Source: Mycobacterium colombiense (GTDB lineage: Bacteria; Actinomycetota; Actinomycetes; Mycobacteriales; Mycobacteriaceae). Taken from it: DNA of 64,000 bases. The stretch covers positions 1 through 64,000 of the forward strand of contig NZ_QMEV01000009.1 in NCBI RefSeq assembly GCF_003284935.1. The letters run 5' to 3'. The position numbers and the translations under genes were made by a program. The notes under the pieces are model-generated. The model saw nothing but the letters and a program-made list of their open reading frames with translations. It was not told the DNA's origin and made no database searches. Within the stretch, counting starts at the first letter, position 1, and every line of letters begins with the position of its first letter. Positions 36,352 through 45,238 of the stretch are shown one piece after another.

Positions 36352-36857
36352 GCCGCAACCCCAGTCCGGTGCTCAACGTCGATATTCGGTGGTGTGACCG
36401 TACAGAGGACGGTTCAGAGTGTGCGGCAATTCGGCCAAATTGGACCGATGATCTGGTCTGTCGCCCCGTCCACAGTGTCCGAGGCTTTTCGCGCACCAGG
36501 CGATGACGGCACATCGCCTGACAATCGGCCGCGGTGACGGCGTCGACTTGGCCCAAGGGGAGCTGTACCTTCACCTCGCTGATCAGGACACCGGCAGCCG
36601 ACCCGACTCATCGATCGTGGATGGCAGCCGCTGCTGGCGTAGGCCAACATTTACTTCACCGACCACGTGATAGAGATGATCGTCGGTGTGGACACGCCGA
36701 CGAGAATCGGCCCGCCGTGCTTGGTCACGAGAACTTCGGGCGACTACCGCTGCCCGCTTTTGCCCGCCATCAACCACGACGATTCCGGGCAATATGGCGG
36801 GGTTCGGTGGATTGGCGGCGCTGAAGCCGAAACCCAGGAGAATTTTGCGCGGCGGGG
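36352..36857. other. Spacer of about 500 bp without a supported gene
   Basis: Frames here are short, lack ribosome sites and show no family pattern. The region separates two reverse-strand genes. It contains the promoter of the exonuclease fusion gene and perhaps decayed sequence. Confidence 0.5.
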
Positions 36858-37949
36858 TTATGCGTTTGGTGGTGGATTGACGTGGTATTGGAAGACACAG
36901 CCGTCATCCCACTTCCGTTGGCGATGATACTTTCCGGTATTGGCTACGGTGATAGCAATTATGCGACCCTCGCCCACCTCGTTTTCGCTGACAGTCCAGG
37001 TGAAGCTGACTCGTTCGCCTCTCGTCTCAGCGATCACGGGGTAGTAATCTCCGTGGCCTGCCATGGAGGGTGTCTGATCGCCAGGTACCGAGTAAGCCGT
37101 CCAGATGAGTTCGCGCCCGCGCGGGTCGGTAGCTTCCAATTCGAACGTCACCGTATTGCCGACTTCGAGCCGCGGCGGTGGGCTGAACGGATCCACCTGA
37201 GAAACAGACAATGACGGGTTCGACGGAGCGACCGTCCCCATTCCGTCGCGTGCGGAGTTCAAAGATGGGTAGTGACGATGCGGTCCATCGTTCATGGCCT
37301 TGTAGCGGGCAAGCTGGTTTCGAATCTGCCCTGCAGCCCCGGCCAACAACAGCCGCTCCGCAGCAAACACGGGGCGCGAATGACCTATCGAGTTTCGGAT
37401 GTCCAAGATGATGCTGAGGTAGACGTCGGTCCGCTTCTTGTCTTGAAGGACGGGCTTCACTGCGTCCCAGTTCTTGTTGATGGTTTTTTCGAGCTGGTAG
37501 ATCTCGGTGTAATCAAGCATGTCCTCGGCCACAGTGATGCCGTCGCGGCGCTTGTCTTCTTCGGTCTGCTTTTCCTTTAATTTTGCGACTTCATCCTGGG
37601 TCAAGTCCTTGATCCACTCCGGTACCGCGAGTCTGATCACCTCCCTCAGTGCGGTCTCTGCGGAGACGAGCTCTGCGTAGGCGTTGATGTCTGGTGAAGG
37701 GCTTTCGGCTGGCTCGTTGTGCGTCTTCTCGGGTACGTCAAGGGTGAAATGCCTCCCTAACGCAGCGAGGCTGTCGTCGTCGGCGTCCTCCAAGAGGGTG
37801 TGAAACAGGTGGTCGGGTGACCGCTTCGTCTGAATGCCGAACTGCTTGATCACCGCTGCGTGCACAGCCGTCGAGAATTGGTTCTCAAGCTCGGAAACCA
37901 GCTGAGACGCGAGCCGTACGCGATCACTGGCGGAGAGCCACTTTGACAT
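36858..37949 (-). CDS. HEPN (Swt1-type) protein with Ig-like C-terminal domain
   Basis: Protein of 363 aa. Residues 1-75 are helical. Residues 95-215 look like a Swt1-type HEPN domain: ETALREVIRLAVPEWIKDL, then AEDMLDYTEIYQLEKTINKN and the RNase-type motif DIRNSIGHSRP with R185, N186 and H190 (R-x4-H). A linker of about 35 residues leads to a beta-rich domain at about 255-355 (VGNTVTFELEATDPRGRELI, FTWTVSENEVGEGRIIAITV) of Ig-like type that could sense a ligand or partner. HEPN RNases with sensor domains are common effectors of abortive infection. Defence is inferred. Confidence 0.72.
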   Translation of the reverse strand: MSKWLSASDRVRLASQLVSELENQFSTAVHAAVIKQFGIQTKRSPDHLFHTLLEDADDDSLAALGRHFTLDVPEKTHNEPAESPSPDINAYAELVSAETALREVIRLAVPEWIKDLTQDEVAKLKEKQTEEDKRRDGITVAEDMLDYTEIYQLEKTINKNWDAVKPVLQDKKRTDVYLSIILDIRNSIGHSRPVFAAERLLLAGAAGQIRNQLARYKAMNDGPHRHYPSLNSARDGMGTVAPSNPSLSVSQVDPFSPPPRLEVGNTVTFELEATDPRGRELIWTAYSVPGDQTPSMAGHGDYYPVIAETRGERVSFTWTVSENEVGEGRIIAITVANTGKYHRQRKWDDGCVFQYHVNPPPNA

Positions 37950-38010
37950 CGCCGAAGTATCGCATTCGATGCTGACGGAGCTTGGCCGCGACTCGGCACC
38001 CTAGGGCTTT

Positions 38011-38244
38011 CTAGGCTTCACTGATCGTGGGGCTCACTCCGACATGGCTGTTGACGATTCGCAGGGAGGGCATACGAGTCGGAGACGGTACCTTCGCGAC
38101 CAAGTGATCAGGATTGGTCGAGTGCGTCAAGCACTTTCGGTACGCATAGCGGCCGCACCGCTGCCAGGTCCACGTCCATCCTCCGGCAATGACAGGCCGC
38201 GGCCCCAGCTGCTTGGTCAGTGCTGCGTGAGGTTGGTCAGTCAT
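38011..38244 (-). CDS. Possible small Trp-rich protein
   Basis: An open frame of 77 codons starts at ATG 38244 with GGAAGG about 10 nt upstream. The start contains RPVIAGGWTWTWQRCGRYAY followed by a basic helix. No family is recognised. The longer upstream extension to 38841 has no coding look and overlaps the neighbouring gene on the other strand. It could be a small partner gene of the HEPN locus or a chance frame. Nothing else is seen between 37950 and 38415. Confidence 0.35.
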   Translation of the reverse strand: MTDQPHAALTKQLGPRPVIAGGWTWTWQRCGRYAYRKCLTHSTNPDHLVAKVPSPTRMPSLRIVNSHVGVSPTISEA

Positions 38245-38415
38245 GCCGGTGGCCCCTTCCCGGACTGAGCTCGGTGTCCACCACCGGTGCAACACAATTT
38301 TATGGCCTACGAGTGGCTCCGGTATGGGCAGAACCCCATGTCCTTCCCCGCGCCCGGTGCAGTGTGCTCGGCGTGGTGTTGACCGTCGACCTTTGTAGCA
38401 GCGCCATAATCGGGC

Positions 38416-39665
38416 GTGACAGTTGGGGATTGCGCTGGGATTCCGCTTCAAGATGAAGCTGATACGTTCCGTCACGGGGCGGTTTTCTTGCTTCGGAGCG
38501 AGCCGAATACAAGCGCCTCGGTATCGCTTGGCGGATGGACAACAGCCGTTGCAGCTCAATCCAAGATTGTCGTCACATATGGCCCTTCCTCGTCGACTGG
38601 TTTCGACGGAACGCACACGCAAGCACTGCGAGCAGCCAACAGCGGCCTCGATTACATGTGCATGCGCGGTTGGTGCAACGCGGCTCGTATTGATTCTGAC
38701 GATTGCCTGGTGTGGTGGGACGACCGAAGTGTAGGAGTCATTCTTCGCGCAAGGATCATCTACACGACAAGGGTACAGTTCAACGCCACCGCGACGGTCA
38801 CCGACCAATGCGGGATCCGGTGCCTCCCGCGCCGCTACCAACCCCGGCCCAGCACGACGCGCTGCGCTTCATTCGGATGGCACGCACCTCGGAATACCTC
38901 TTCGATGCCTACCGGAACATGTTTCTCGCCTTGGAGCGCTTGCTGAGTGACGTCCGACCCCGACGGATGCGCCCAAATGGACGGCCCGCCGAGTCGGAAA
39001 AGGATTGGTTCACAGCGGCACTTCAGATGGCCGACTCGCTCGTCGCTGTCACGAAGCTTGCGCCTGCGGGTGAGGCAGCGCCGATCGACTGGATCTACAC
39101 CAACATGTACGCCGACGAACGCTCTGCACTGATGCACGCTAAGCCAGGGCTATATCTCCTGCCGCAAGACGATACGGGCCGCACAGAACTGCGGGCCTCG
39201 CTACAGGTGCTTTGGGATTACGTTCGCGAGTTGGCTAACGCGCTTCTTGGCGTTGGGCACACCAAAAGCGGCTTTTACCACTCGGGTTGGGAATACCTCT
39301 TCAAGCCGACGTTCGACAACATGGCGATCTTCGTGACGGATAAAGACCTTTCGGCCGCCTACTCAGATAAGAAGACCGCGGAGATATTGCGCAACAACAT
39401 CATTCAGCTGCCCGCCAGCGAAGCAGTCCAGGAGGGGCCCATGTTCATGGCGCGGTTGGGGACTATCGATGCCTCCGACCTGCAATCCCTGGACGGGATA
39501 CATGGCATGGGTGCAGCGGCCCCGATGCCAGTCGGCGGAGATCCGTTTTCCTTTAGCTCGGAGCTGCCTGGGCCGATTGTGCTAGGAACATCAATAGCGC
39601 GATTCGAGATCGCCGCGGGCATCCGCAACCTCAATCCGGAAGATCTGCAGAGCTTTTCGGCTTGA
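38416..39665 (+). pseudogene. HEPN-like protein gene split by a frameshift
   Basis: Two consecutive frames read as one protein of about 415 aa. The first, from GTG 38416, gives an N-terminal beta-rich domain that ends sensibly in NATATVTD around 38802. The second, from around 38808 (MRDPVPPAPLPTPAQHDALR), continues through a helical HEPN-like domain with DAYRNMFLALERLLSD and YADERSALMHAKPG (R-x4-H) and ends at 39665. The change from the first to the second frame equals loss of one base near 38803-38815. No slippery heptamer is evident there. Alternatively the downstream part is translated alone from ATG 38808 (285 aa). Confidence 0.65.
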
Positions 39666-40178
39666 TAAGACCAGCGACCACCGTTGATCAGCGTGTCCGC
39701 CCGAGGGCCAAACCCGCCACAGTCTCGCAGTGCCGTGCTCCTCGCTTGTCGAGGATCAGCCCGCGGAGCCCGGAGACCCCGAGGTCTTGGTAGCCGGTAA
39801 GAACAGGAACTTGGTTAAGTGAGCCGGACCCATGCACCTCATCGGAGCAGAGCACCCGTCAGCACGGACTCGTAGGCCGCGGCCACACTGCCCTTGATGA
39901 GGATCGCGCCACCATCGCAAATTGTCTTCCACCGGTGTCGGCGTTAGTCACGAAGCCGCCGACCCCCCCACACGTAGGCGGCGACGGCTGTGTGTGTAGC
40001 TCGCACGCGCAGACTCGGCTGCAGCGATCTCGAACACGCCGTCCATTCGTCATAAGGCCCGATCTTCGCCGGTGTCCGTCATAGGCACCAGTATGCAGAC
40101 GGCGGTGACGTCGTATCCGAGTGAATCACCCAGAGCGGCGCCCTCCGGCCGTCGGTACCGGGTGACATCATCGGGTTC
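39666..40178. other. Spacer of about 510 bp without a supported gene
   Basis: Only short frames without ribosome sites or family patterns are present. It lies between two forward-strand cargo genes and presumably holds the promoter of the downstream 518-aa gene; no clear promoter hexamers were identified. Confidence 0.5.
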
Positions 40179-41735
40179 ATGACGATCACGATCCCCAGCG
40201 GCCAGCCGAACAATCGGTTCATGCGGTATGTTCGCCCGCCGCTCAAGGAGTCCGAAAACATTCGGCCGCTGTTTCCGCTCCGGCCCGCGACCAGGCCGCT
40301 GCGGCTGGGGATCGACGTCACGACCGTGCCAAGTCCGCCCAATGGATACTTGGCCAGGTTCCTGCGGCGCGACGAAATCGAGGTGCAACTCCTGGTCCCC
40401 GACGGAGCAGAGGTCCCCAGCGCTTGGGCCGATGTGCTGCATGAGCCCGTGGTCCGTCAGATCGGGTTCGCATCGGTGGAGAGCGCGGCGCGGGAGCTCG
40501 ACACCGTGGTGTTCGGCGTCAAAACGGAAAGCGCACAACAAAGGTCGGCGACTCGGGTGCACTTCTTCGACGTCTACCAGCAACTCGATGCTCAGACCGC
40601 ACCAGCGAACGCGGACCCGCTTAGCCTCGACCAACGACACCACGCGGCCGCATATGCCGCCGCGGCGGGTGCGGTAGGAATCGATGCCGTCGTGACCAAC
40701 GCACCCACTGCGGGACGGTCTGATGTCGCCGACAATGATTTGGTCGCCAGTGTGACCCCGGACGACGCCGTAGCCCTCATCGGCCACTACCTGCGAACGA
40801 CCGCGAACCCGATCGTGAACCTGCAACGCGGATCGCTGGTCGGCGGCGGCTCCTGGGAAACGACCGAATCTACCGCGACCATCGCGAACTTCTACGACTG
40901 GGGCGTGGTATCTGCAATGCCTTACTTCGACGTTTTCCCTACCATCGCCAGCCGCCAGGGTGACGTGGAGACGGTCACCGCGCTCAAATCGATACGGGTC
41001 CGGCTTGCCCGCGCTGCCCGCGCCCTCGACCACATGCTCGCGGCGCTGTCCAACCCGGCAACTGCCAAGCAGGGACCGGACGTTGTCGAGACCGCAGCCG
41101 AAGCATTCGACCGGGAACTGCTCTACCTCGCGGCCGCCTTTGATATCTACGGGAGGCGCTACCCGCTGCTTATCGACTCCACCCGCGACCCGTCGAAGTT
41201 CCGTCAATCCCTTGATGGGCGAGGGTATCTCACCGATCACCTGAACAAGGAGTACGACGCTGCTGTGTTGGCGGATGTAGCCCGGCTTCATGTCTACGCG
41301 GGTGTGTGCAAGGTCCTGCGCAACCACATCCACGACGGCATCCTGCCGGTCGATCAGCACCCTGGACGCCACTACGGCAGCTTGGTGAACATCGCCCTCA
41401 ACCTCGACGTCATGCCCGAACTCGCGCCCGGCGCGAACAACGGCATGGATCAAGAACACTTCGATGCGCTCGGGACATGGACTACCGAACCCATCAAACC
41501 CTGGGACACCCCGGTGACGGTGGCCGACCTCGCCACGGCGGGATTCACTCTGATGGGGGCCGGGCTGGCGCTCGTCGAGGCGTTCACCAAGCTCATCTTG
41601 CGGAACAAGCCCAAGTCGGCGTCGGCGCCGAGCCCATTGCTTGGGTGTGTTCAAGCTCGACCCGGCGAGACCGAACCTCCACCGCCAGAGCGTGCAGTAT
41701 TCCACCAAGCCCTTTTCGGATGGCACCCCGCATGA
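40179..41735 (+). CDS. Large hypothetical protein with RNxxH motif
   Basis: Protein of 518 aa not assigned to a family. The N-terminal third (PLRLGIDVTTVPSPPNGYLA to about residue 205) alternates beta and alpha and has acidic clusters such as GIDAVVTN and VTPDDAVALIGHYLR, which could belong to a PIN- or nuclease-like fold. Residues 270-450 are helical and include HVYAGVCKVLRNHIHDGILP, an R-N-x2-H pattern like HEPN active sites. A hydrophobic helix AGFTLMGAGLALVEAFTKLI lies near the C-terminus. It sits in the same cargo block as two HEPN-like genes. Function unknown. Confidence 0.6.
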   Translation: MTITIPSGQPNNRFMRYVRPPLKESENIRPLFPLRPATRPLRLGIDVTTVPSPPNGYLARFLRRDEIEVQLLVPDGAEVPSAWADVLHEPVVRQIGFASVESAARELDTVVFGVKTESAQQRSATRVHFFDVYQQLDAQTAPANADPLSLDQRHHAAAYAAAAGAVGIDAVVTNAPTAGRSDVADNDLVASVTPDDAVALIGHYLRTTANPIVNLQRGSLVGGGSWETTESTATIANFYDWGVVSAMPYFDVFPTIASRQGDVETVTALKSIRVRLARAARALDHMLAALSNPATAKQGPDVVETAAEAFDRELLYLAAAFDIYGRRYPLLIDSTRDPSKFRQSLDGRGYLTDHLNKEYDAAVLADVARLHVYAGVCKVLRNHIHDGILPVDQHPGRHYGSLVNIALNLDVMPELAPGANNGMDQEHFDALGTWTTEPIKPWDTPVTVADLATAGFTLMGAGLALVEAFTKLILRNKPKSASAPSPLLGCVQARPGETEPPPPERAVFHQALFGWHPA

Positions 41736-41825
41736 GCAAGTGAGCTCAGCTTAACCCTGGTCGCATAAGGTCACGTGGCTACGCGGACGCTGGTCGCCTG
41801 CGGACGACGGTGTGGTGGAGGACGA

Positions 41826-42482
41826 TTAGACGACCTCCTCGGCGAAATACCGGTACAGGGTGGCGCGGCTAACCCCGAGGAACTTCGCAATCGTCTTCCC
41901 CGTGTGGCCATCGGATTTCATCCGCTTGGCGGTCATGATGTGCTCGGCATCAACCACCTTTCGTGGTCGCCCGAAGCTGGTGCCGTTAGCGCGAGATGCT
42001 GCCCGCTTCAACGCTGTTCGTTCCTTAATGAGCTCCCGCTCATACTCGGCTAACGACCCGAGGACTCCGATCATCATGCGTCCCGCCGGAGTTGACGAGT
42101 CGATGCCATCGCTGGTGGAAATCAATTTGACGTCCCGGTTGGTCAAGGCCTTGACCGTCTCCAAGATGTGGAGCGTGTTGCGTCCGAGCCTATCGAGTTT
42201 CCAGACCACGACGGTATCGCCCTCACGGACGTAAGCCATCAGCGCGGCCAGACCGGGGCGGTCATCACGGGCACCGGACATGATGTCGGAGAACGTCTTC
42301 GACACCCCGGCCGCGGCGAGTGCGTCGTTCTGTTGATCGAGAGTTTGGGTGACGGTCGAAATGCGGGTGTAGCCGATCCGCTGGCCCGCGGTCACCGAAG
42401 CGCGAGACGACTGCTCCATAAATGTGGTGAACGGGATTTTCGCGGCATCTATTTCTGCGACCAACATTTGAGACACCGCCAC
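41826..42482 (-). CDS. Serine recombinase (resolvase/invertase family)
   Basis: Protein of 218 aa from ATG 42482; a start at 42419 would give the usual 197 aa. The catalytic serine lies in RIGYTRISTVTQTLDQQ. The DNA-cleavage core contains TVVVWKLDRLGRNTLHILE and MMIGVLGSLAEYERELIKER. A C-terminal Hin-type HTH follows (TGKTIAKFLGVSRATLYRYF). It may invert or resolve a segment inside the island or be a leftover of another transposon. No matching inverted crossover sites were identified by eye. Confidence 0.9.
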   Translation of the reverse strand: MAVSQMLVAEIDAAKIPFTTFMEQSSRASVTAGQRIGYTRISTVTQTLDQQNDALAAAGVSKTFSDIMSGARDDRPGLAALMAYVREGDTVVVWKLDRLGRNTLHILETVKALTNRDVKLISTSDGIDSSTPAGRMMIGVLGSLAEYERELIKERTALKRAASRANGTSFGRPRKVVDAEHIMTAKRMKSDGHTGKTIAKFLGVSRATLYRYFAEEVV

Positions 42483-42533
42483 CTGCAGTGTCGAACCGGC
42501 AGCGCTTACCGCTGGACGATGTCTCGAATGTGG

Positions 42534-42758
42534 TCATATTTGAGACAGCCCAACGCCCGCAATGCCGACCGAAGTATCCGGTGGGAAAGACTCCGGAAGG
42601 AGTGGAACGCGGCGCGGGATATTTTCTTCTTCAGCTACACGTTGATCCCGCCTAGGGAGGCTTGGAAGCCTCCTGGCATTGGCGCCGATTAGCACGAATC
42701 GCTGATAAGGGCGAATGATGGTGTACCCGGCGAACGTCTGACCATTGGTCAATGGCAT
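42534..42758 (-). pseudogene. Possible remnant of a Ser/Thr protein kinase start
   Basis: The first 16 residues, MPLTNGQTFAGYTIIR, are what mycobacterial transmembrane kinases such as PknF-type proteins begin with. The following glycine loop (GSGGMGEVY) and all kinase motifs are absent, and the frame ends after 74 codons with unrelated sequence that only keeps LPSLPRRD. This looks like a truncated kinase gene interrupted next to the recombinase. Nothing else convincing is seen from 42483 to 42960. Confidence 0.45.
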
Positions 42759-42960
42759 GGACGAATACTAGGTGTTCGCCGCAGAACATCGGCTCCACTT
42801 GAGGGAGCCAGCGCCTATGCCCGAACGCTAAGTAGGCCCTAGGGCAGCAGGTAGGTAAATAAAGCCAGTGGCTTGTATTGCACCGTTGCCGATTGCCAGC
42901 GCCACAGTTATCACCAGCATCGGGAATACCGGAGCTGCAGCCGATGCAAGAGCAGTCGCT

Positions 42961-43440
42961 CTACCGGAGCGACGCGGTTTCAGATCCGCCTGTGTTTTGG
43001 TTGGTGATTACCGCGCTGGTGTAACGGAAGTCGGGAGGGGTTGCGCCGGTGAGCGTAATCGTAACCGGAGAATAGGTCGCCGAGCCTTGCGCACAGTTCG
43101 GAACGCAGGCTACCCGGAACTCGATGCCGGTGCCTCTTGCGCCAGCGCCGCCCCAGCTGGTCCAGACGAGGTTGTCGATGTTCCAGGTGTTGTCGCCGAG
43201 CAACATGATGTGTTGCGGCTTGACTTGCGGCCCCTGGCAGCAGTCAACCACCACCGGTGTCCCTTCATCGGCCGATGCGACAGGCAGATTCCAACCGGCG
43301 GTCATCAACAGGATCGATAGCAGACATCCGCCCGAAACCCATCCTCGAAAATGCGGCGCTGATCCATGGCTAGGGCGTGAGACATTCTCATGCCGCAAGT
43401 AAATCCTGTTCACGGGTGACAGGCTATTGCACAGTGTCAT
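42961..43440 (-). CDS. Exported hypothetical protein
   Basis: Protein of up to 159 aa. A signal peptide core (SGGCLLSILLMTAG) ends in VASADEG, so the mature part starts near residue 58. The mature domain is beta-rich with four cysteines (VDCCQGPQ, VACVPNCAQGSATYSP), which suggests disulfides outside the cytoplasm. The start is uncertain because GTG and TTG codons nearer the signal peptide are in frame. Members of this secreted type are common in mycobacterial islands; function unknown. Confidence 0.65.
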   Translation of the reverse strand: MTLCNSLSPVNRIYLRHENVSRPSHGSAPHFRGWVSGGCLLSILLMTAGWNLPVASADEGTPVVVDCCQGPQVKPQHIMLLGDNTWNIDNLVWTSWGGAGARGTGIEFRVACVPNCAQGSATYSPVTITLTGATPPDFRYTSAVITNQNTGGSETASLR

Positions 43441-43653
43441 CGCACGCAGCAGATTGCAATACCGGGCACGTGGTCGGCCTGGGCTCCATCGGGAGCTCTA
43501 TCTGGGCAAGGGTTCAGTCACTGTGAATCACAAATGATTCTCGGGTGAAGAGCGCTCCCGGAAGGCTACCGAACAGCAAATTTGCGAGCCTGATTTTGAA
43601 TAACTAGCACGTCGCGCACGTTCCTCTGGGAAGTTAAACAACGAGGAGGGCCG

Positions 43654-44034
43654 ATGAACCACCGCGAACACAATCCCGCCCGCCAGGCGGCCACCGTGTT
43701 TATGCTCCTGCTGTTCATCCTCGGCTATTGCGTGGCCAACAACCTCGCCAAAGCATCGATGGACGAGGCGGGCTTCATTGCCGCCATCAGGGCCGACGGG
43801 ATGGCGGGTGCCGACCACGACCTCATCGCCAACGGAAGGTGGGTCTGCGACCAGTTCTTGGACAGCGACTGGAATTACGACCAGCTCGCCGCCAAATTTC
43901 GCGAGACCAATCAGGTCGACGTCCCCCAATCTCTGCGCTTCGTCGCCGACTCCGTGAAGTTTCTGTGCCCCCAGTACGCACCGAGGGAGCACGCCCCAGC
44001 CGGAGGAGAGATGCACCCGGGATCGGTGGTCTGA
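43654..44034 (+). CDS. DUF732 membrane-anchored or exported protein
   Basis: Protein of 126 aa with a GAGGAGG ribosome site before ATG 43654. An N-terminal hydrophobic segment TVFMLLLFILGYCVANNLA serves as signal or anchor. The DUF732 domain contains MDEAGFIAAIRADGMAGADH, the first cysteine in GRWVCDQFLDSD and the second in SVKFLCPQY. Same family as the core gene at 18604 and as two more genes in this island. Function unknown. Confidence 0.78.
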   Translation: MNHREHNPARQAATVFMLLLFILGYCVANNLAKASMDEAGFIAAIRADGMAGADHDLIANGRWVCDQFLDSDWNYDQLAAKFRETNQVDVPQSLRFVADSVKFLCPQYAPREHAPAGGEMHPGSVV

Positions 44035-44162
44035 TGATGACCGGACAAGGCCCTGCGGTCCGTTGCAAACGCAAAAGCCATTAGCTGCAGGGGAATCGCG
44101 CGTCCCGCTGCCGGTACCGATCCCAAGTTTCGAGTGCGGCTTCGCTCCTGTGAGTAGGTGGT

Positions 44163-44471
44163 TTACGACACTTTGGTCAGGGTGAACTTGTCGGGGCCGT
44201 ACGTCCTCGGGGGGTCGCCGCAGACTCCGGATGTGCTGGAATTAGTACTCGTGCCCGTCAGTGTTGCAGCGTCGACCGAAATGTTGACCGTCGCCTCGGC
44301 CGAGGTGCCATTCCGGCAATGCACGGCGTCTGGCGGGTTGACCGTAGCGGTCCATCGGCCATCGCTCACGATGAGGTCGTAGTTTGCTGCGCTATGGCTG
44401 GTAAACACGTGGGCGCACCCGGAGCCGCACGGAGTGACCGTCCACGTCGACGTGAAGCCAGTCTCGTTCAC
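44163..44471 (-). CDS. Exported beta-rich protein, signal peptide lacks a normal start
   Basis: From GTG 44471 the frame gives 102 aa of beta-rich, Thr/Ser-rich sequence with cysteines in TVTPCGSGCAHVF and TSGVCGDPP, typical of secreted proteins. The same frame continues upstream to 44555 with a clear signal-peptide core and cleavage site (TIALAAPAWADEI). That stretch begins after an in-frame TGA at 44565-44567 that itself follows an ATG at 44582. Either a rare ATT start is used, or the gene has been inactivated by the stop and only a cytoplasmic remnant is made. Confidence 0.55.
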   Translation of the reverse strand: MNETGFTSTWTVTPCGSGCAHVFTSHSAANYDLIVSDGRWTATVNPPDAVHCRNGTSAEATVNISVDAATLTGTSTNSSTSGVCGDPPRTYGPDKFTLTKVS

Positions 44472-44612
44472 GTAGGTGTAAGTGCCGCTTAAGATTTCGT
44501 CGGCCCAGGCTGGGGCGGCTAGCGCGATCGTGCAAGCGAAGGTAGGACAGGCAATTGCGTAGGTTCAGCTGGTACTGGGCATCGTGTGAAACTCCGTTTC
44601 CGGTACCGCGGG

Positions 44613-45056
44613 TTATTTCCCCAGGCTATCGATGTAGCCAGAGCTAAAATTTCCGCCAATGAAGATTTCTCTGCATTCGAAATTCGTGCGAATCATTGCG
44701 CCGTAACTGTTTTGGGAATCCACGGCTCCCGACACCACCCAGACTGCCGACACGCTGGATGGGTCGAACTTCGGGAATTCGGAACGCATGAAAGAAACAT
44801 CCCCGTCCGTGAGCTGAACTTTGTTGCCCCACCCCACCTCCGGGAACTTCGCCGTTGACGGTGCCGTGAGGCGTTGGGCTACCGCAGTTCTGCAGCGGTC
44901 TTTTGCGGTGTTGTACTCGGCCTTATCCGGATTGTCGCTTGCGCAGGCGGCTCCCGCTACGGCCGAGATTGCCGCTACTAACAGGCCCAAGATCGGTTTT
45001 AGACGAAGCGTTCTTTGCCGCCGCGCAGAGCCGCAGGTGACCACGCCCCGCGTCAT
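44613..45056 (-). CDS. Lipoprotein
   Basis: Protein of 147 aa from ATG 45056; the longer frame upstream has no signal character. A signal sequence LKPILGLLVAAISAVAGAAC ends in a lipobox cysteine. The mature domain, AKDRCRTAVAQRLTAPSTAKFP followed by VVSGAVDSQNSYGAMIRTNF and a cysteine, resembles a small periplasmic domain seen in actinobacterial and phage-borne lipoproteins. No enzymatic motif. Confidence 0.72.
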   Translation of the reverse strand: MTRGVVTCGSARRQRTLRLKPILGLLVAAISAVAGAACASDNPDKAEYNTAKDRCRTAVAQRLTAPSTAKFPEVGWGNKVQLTDGDVSFMRSEFPKFDPSSVSAVWVVSGAVDSQNSYGAMIRTNFECREIFIGGNFSSGYIDSLGK

Positions 45057-45238
45057 CTGCCCGCCCGTGTAGCGCCCGAATGTTTCTTTGCCACTGCCTC
45101 GATAGCCGCTTGACCAGAGCCGGGCCCCCAGGAGCCGCACGTCTTCAGATCGCGCCCCTTACGTTCCGTTGTGCTGGCCAATGTGATTGTCCGACTGAGT
45201 ATTACCGTCGATCCCGAACTCACCCGAGCTTGCACGCC

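Noticed and set aside
36534..36927. Short forward frames in the spacer before the HEPN gene
   Set aside because: No ribosome site, no family pattern, and partial overlap with the end of the HEPN gene.
38245..38841. Upstream extension of the 77-aa frame to 276 codons
   Set aside because: Overlaps the forward HEPN-like gene antisense and has no start signal or domain; only the last 77 codons have a plausible start.
40050..41726. 558-codon reverse frame opposite the 518-aa gene
   Set aside because: Arg/Val/Asp-rich shadow; the forward frame has better composition, start and motif content.
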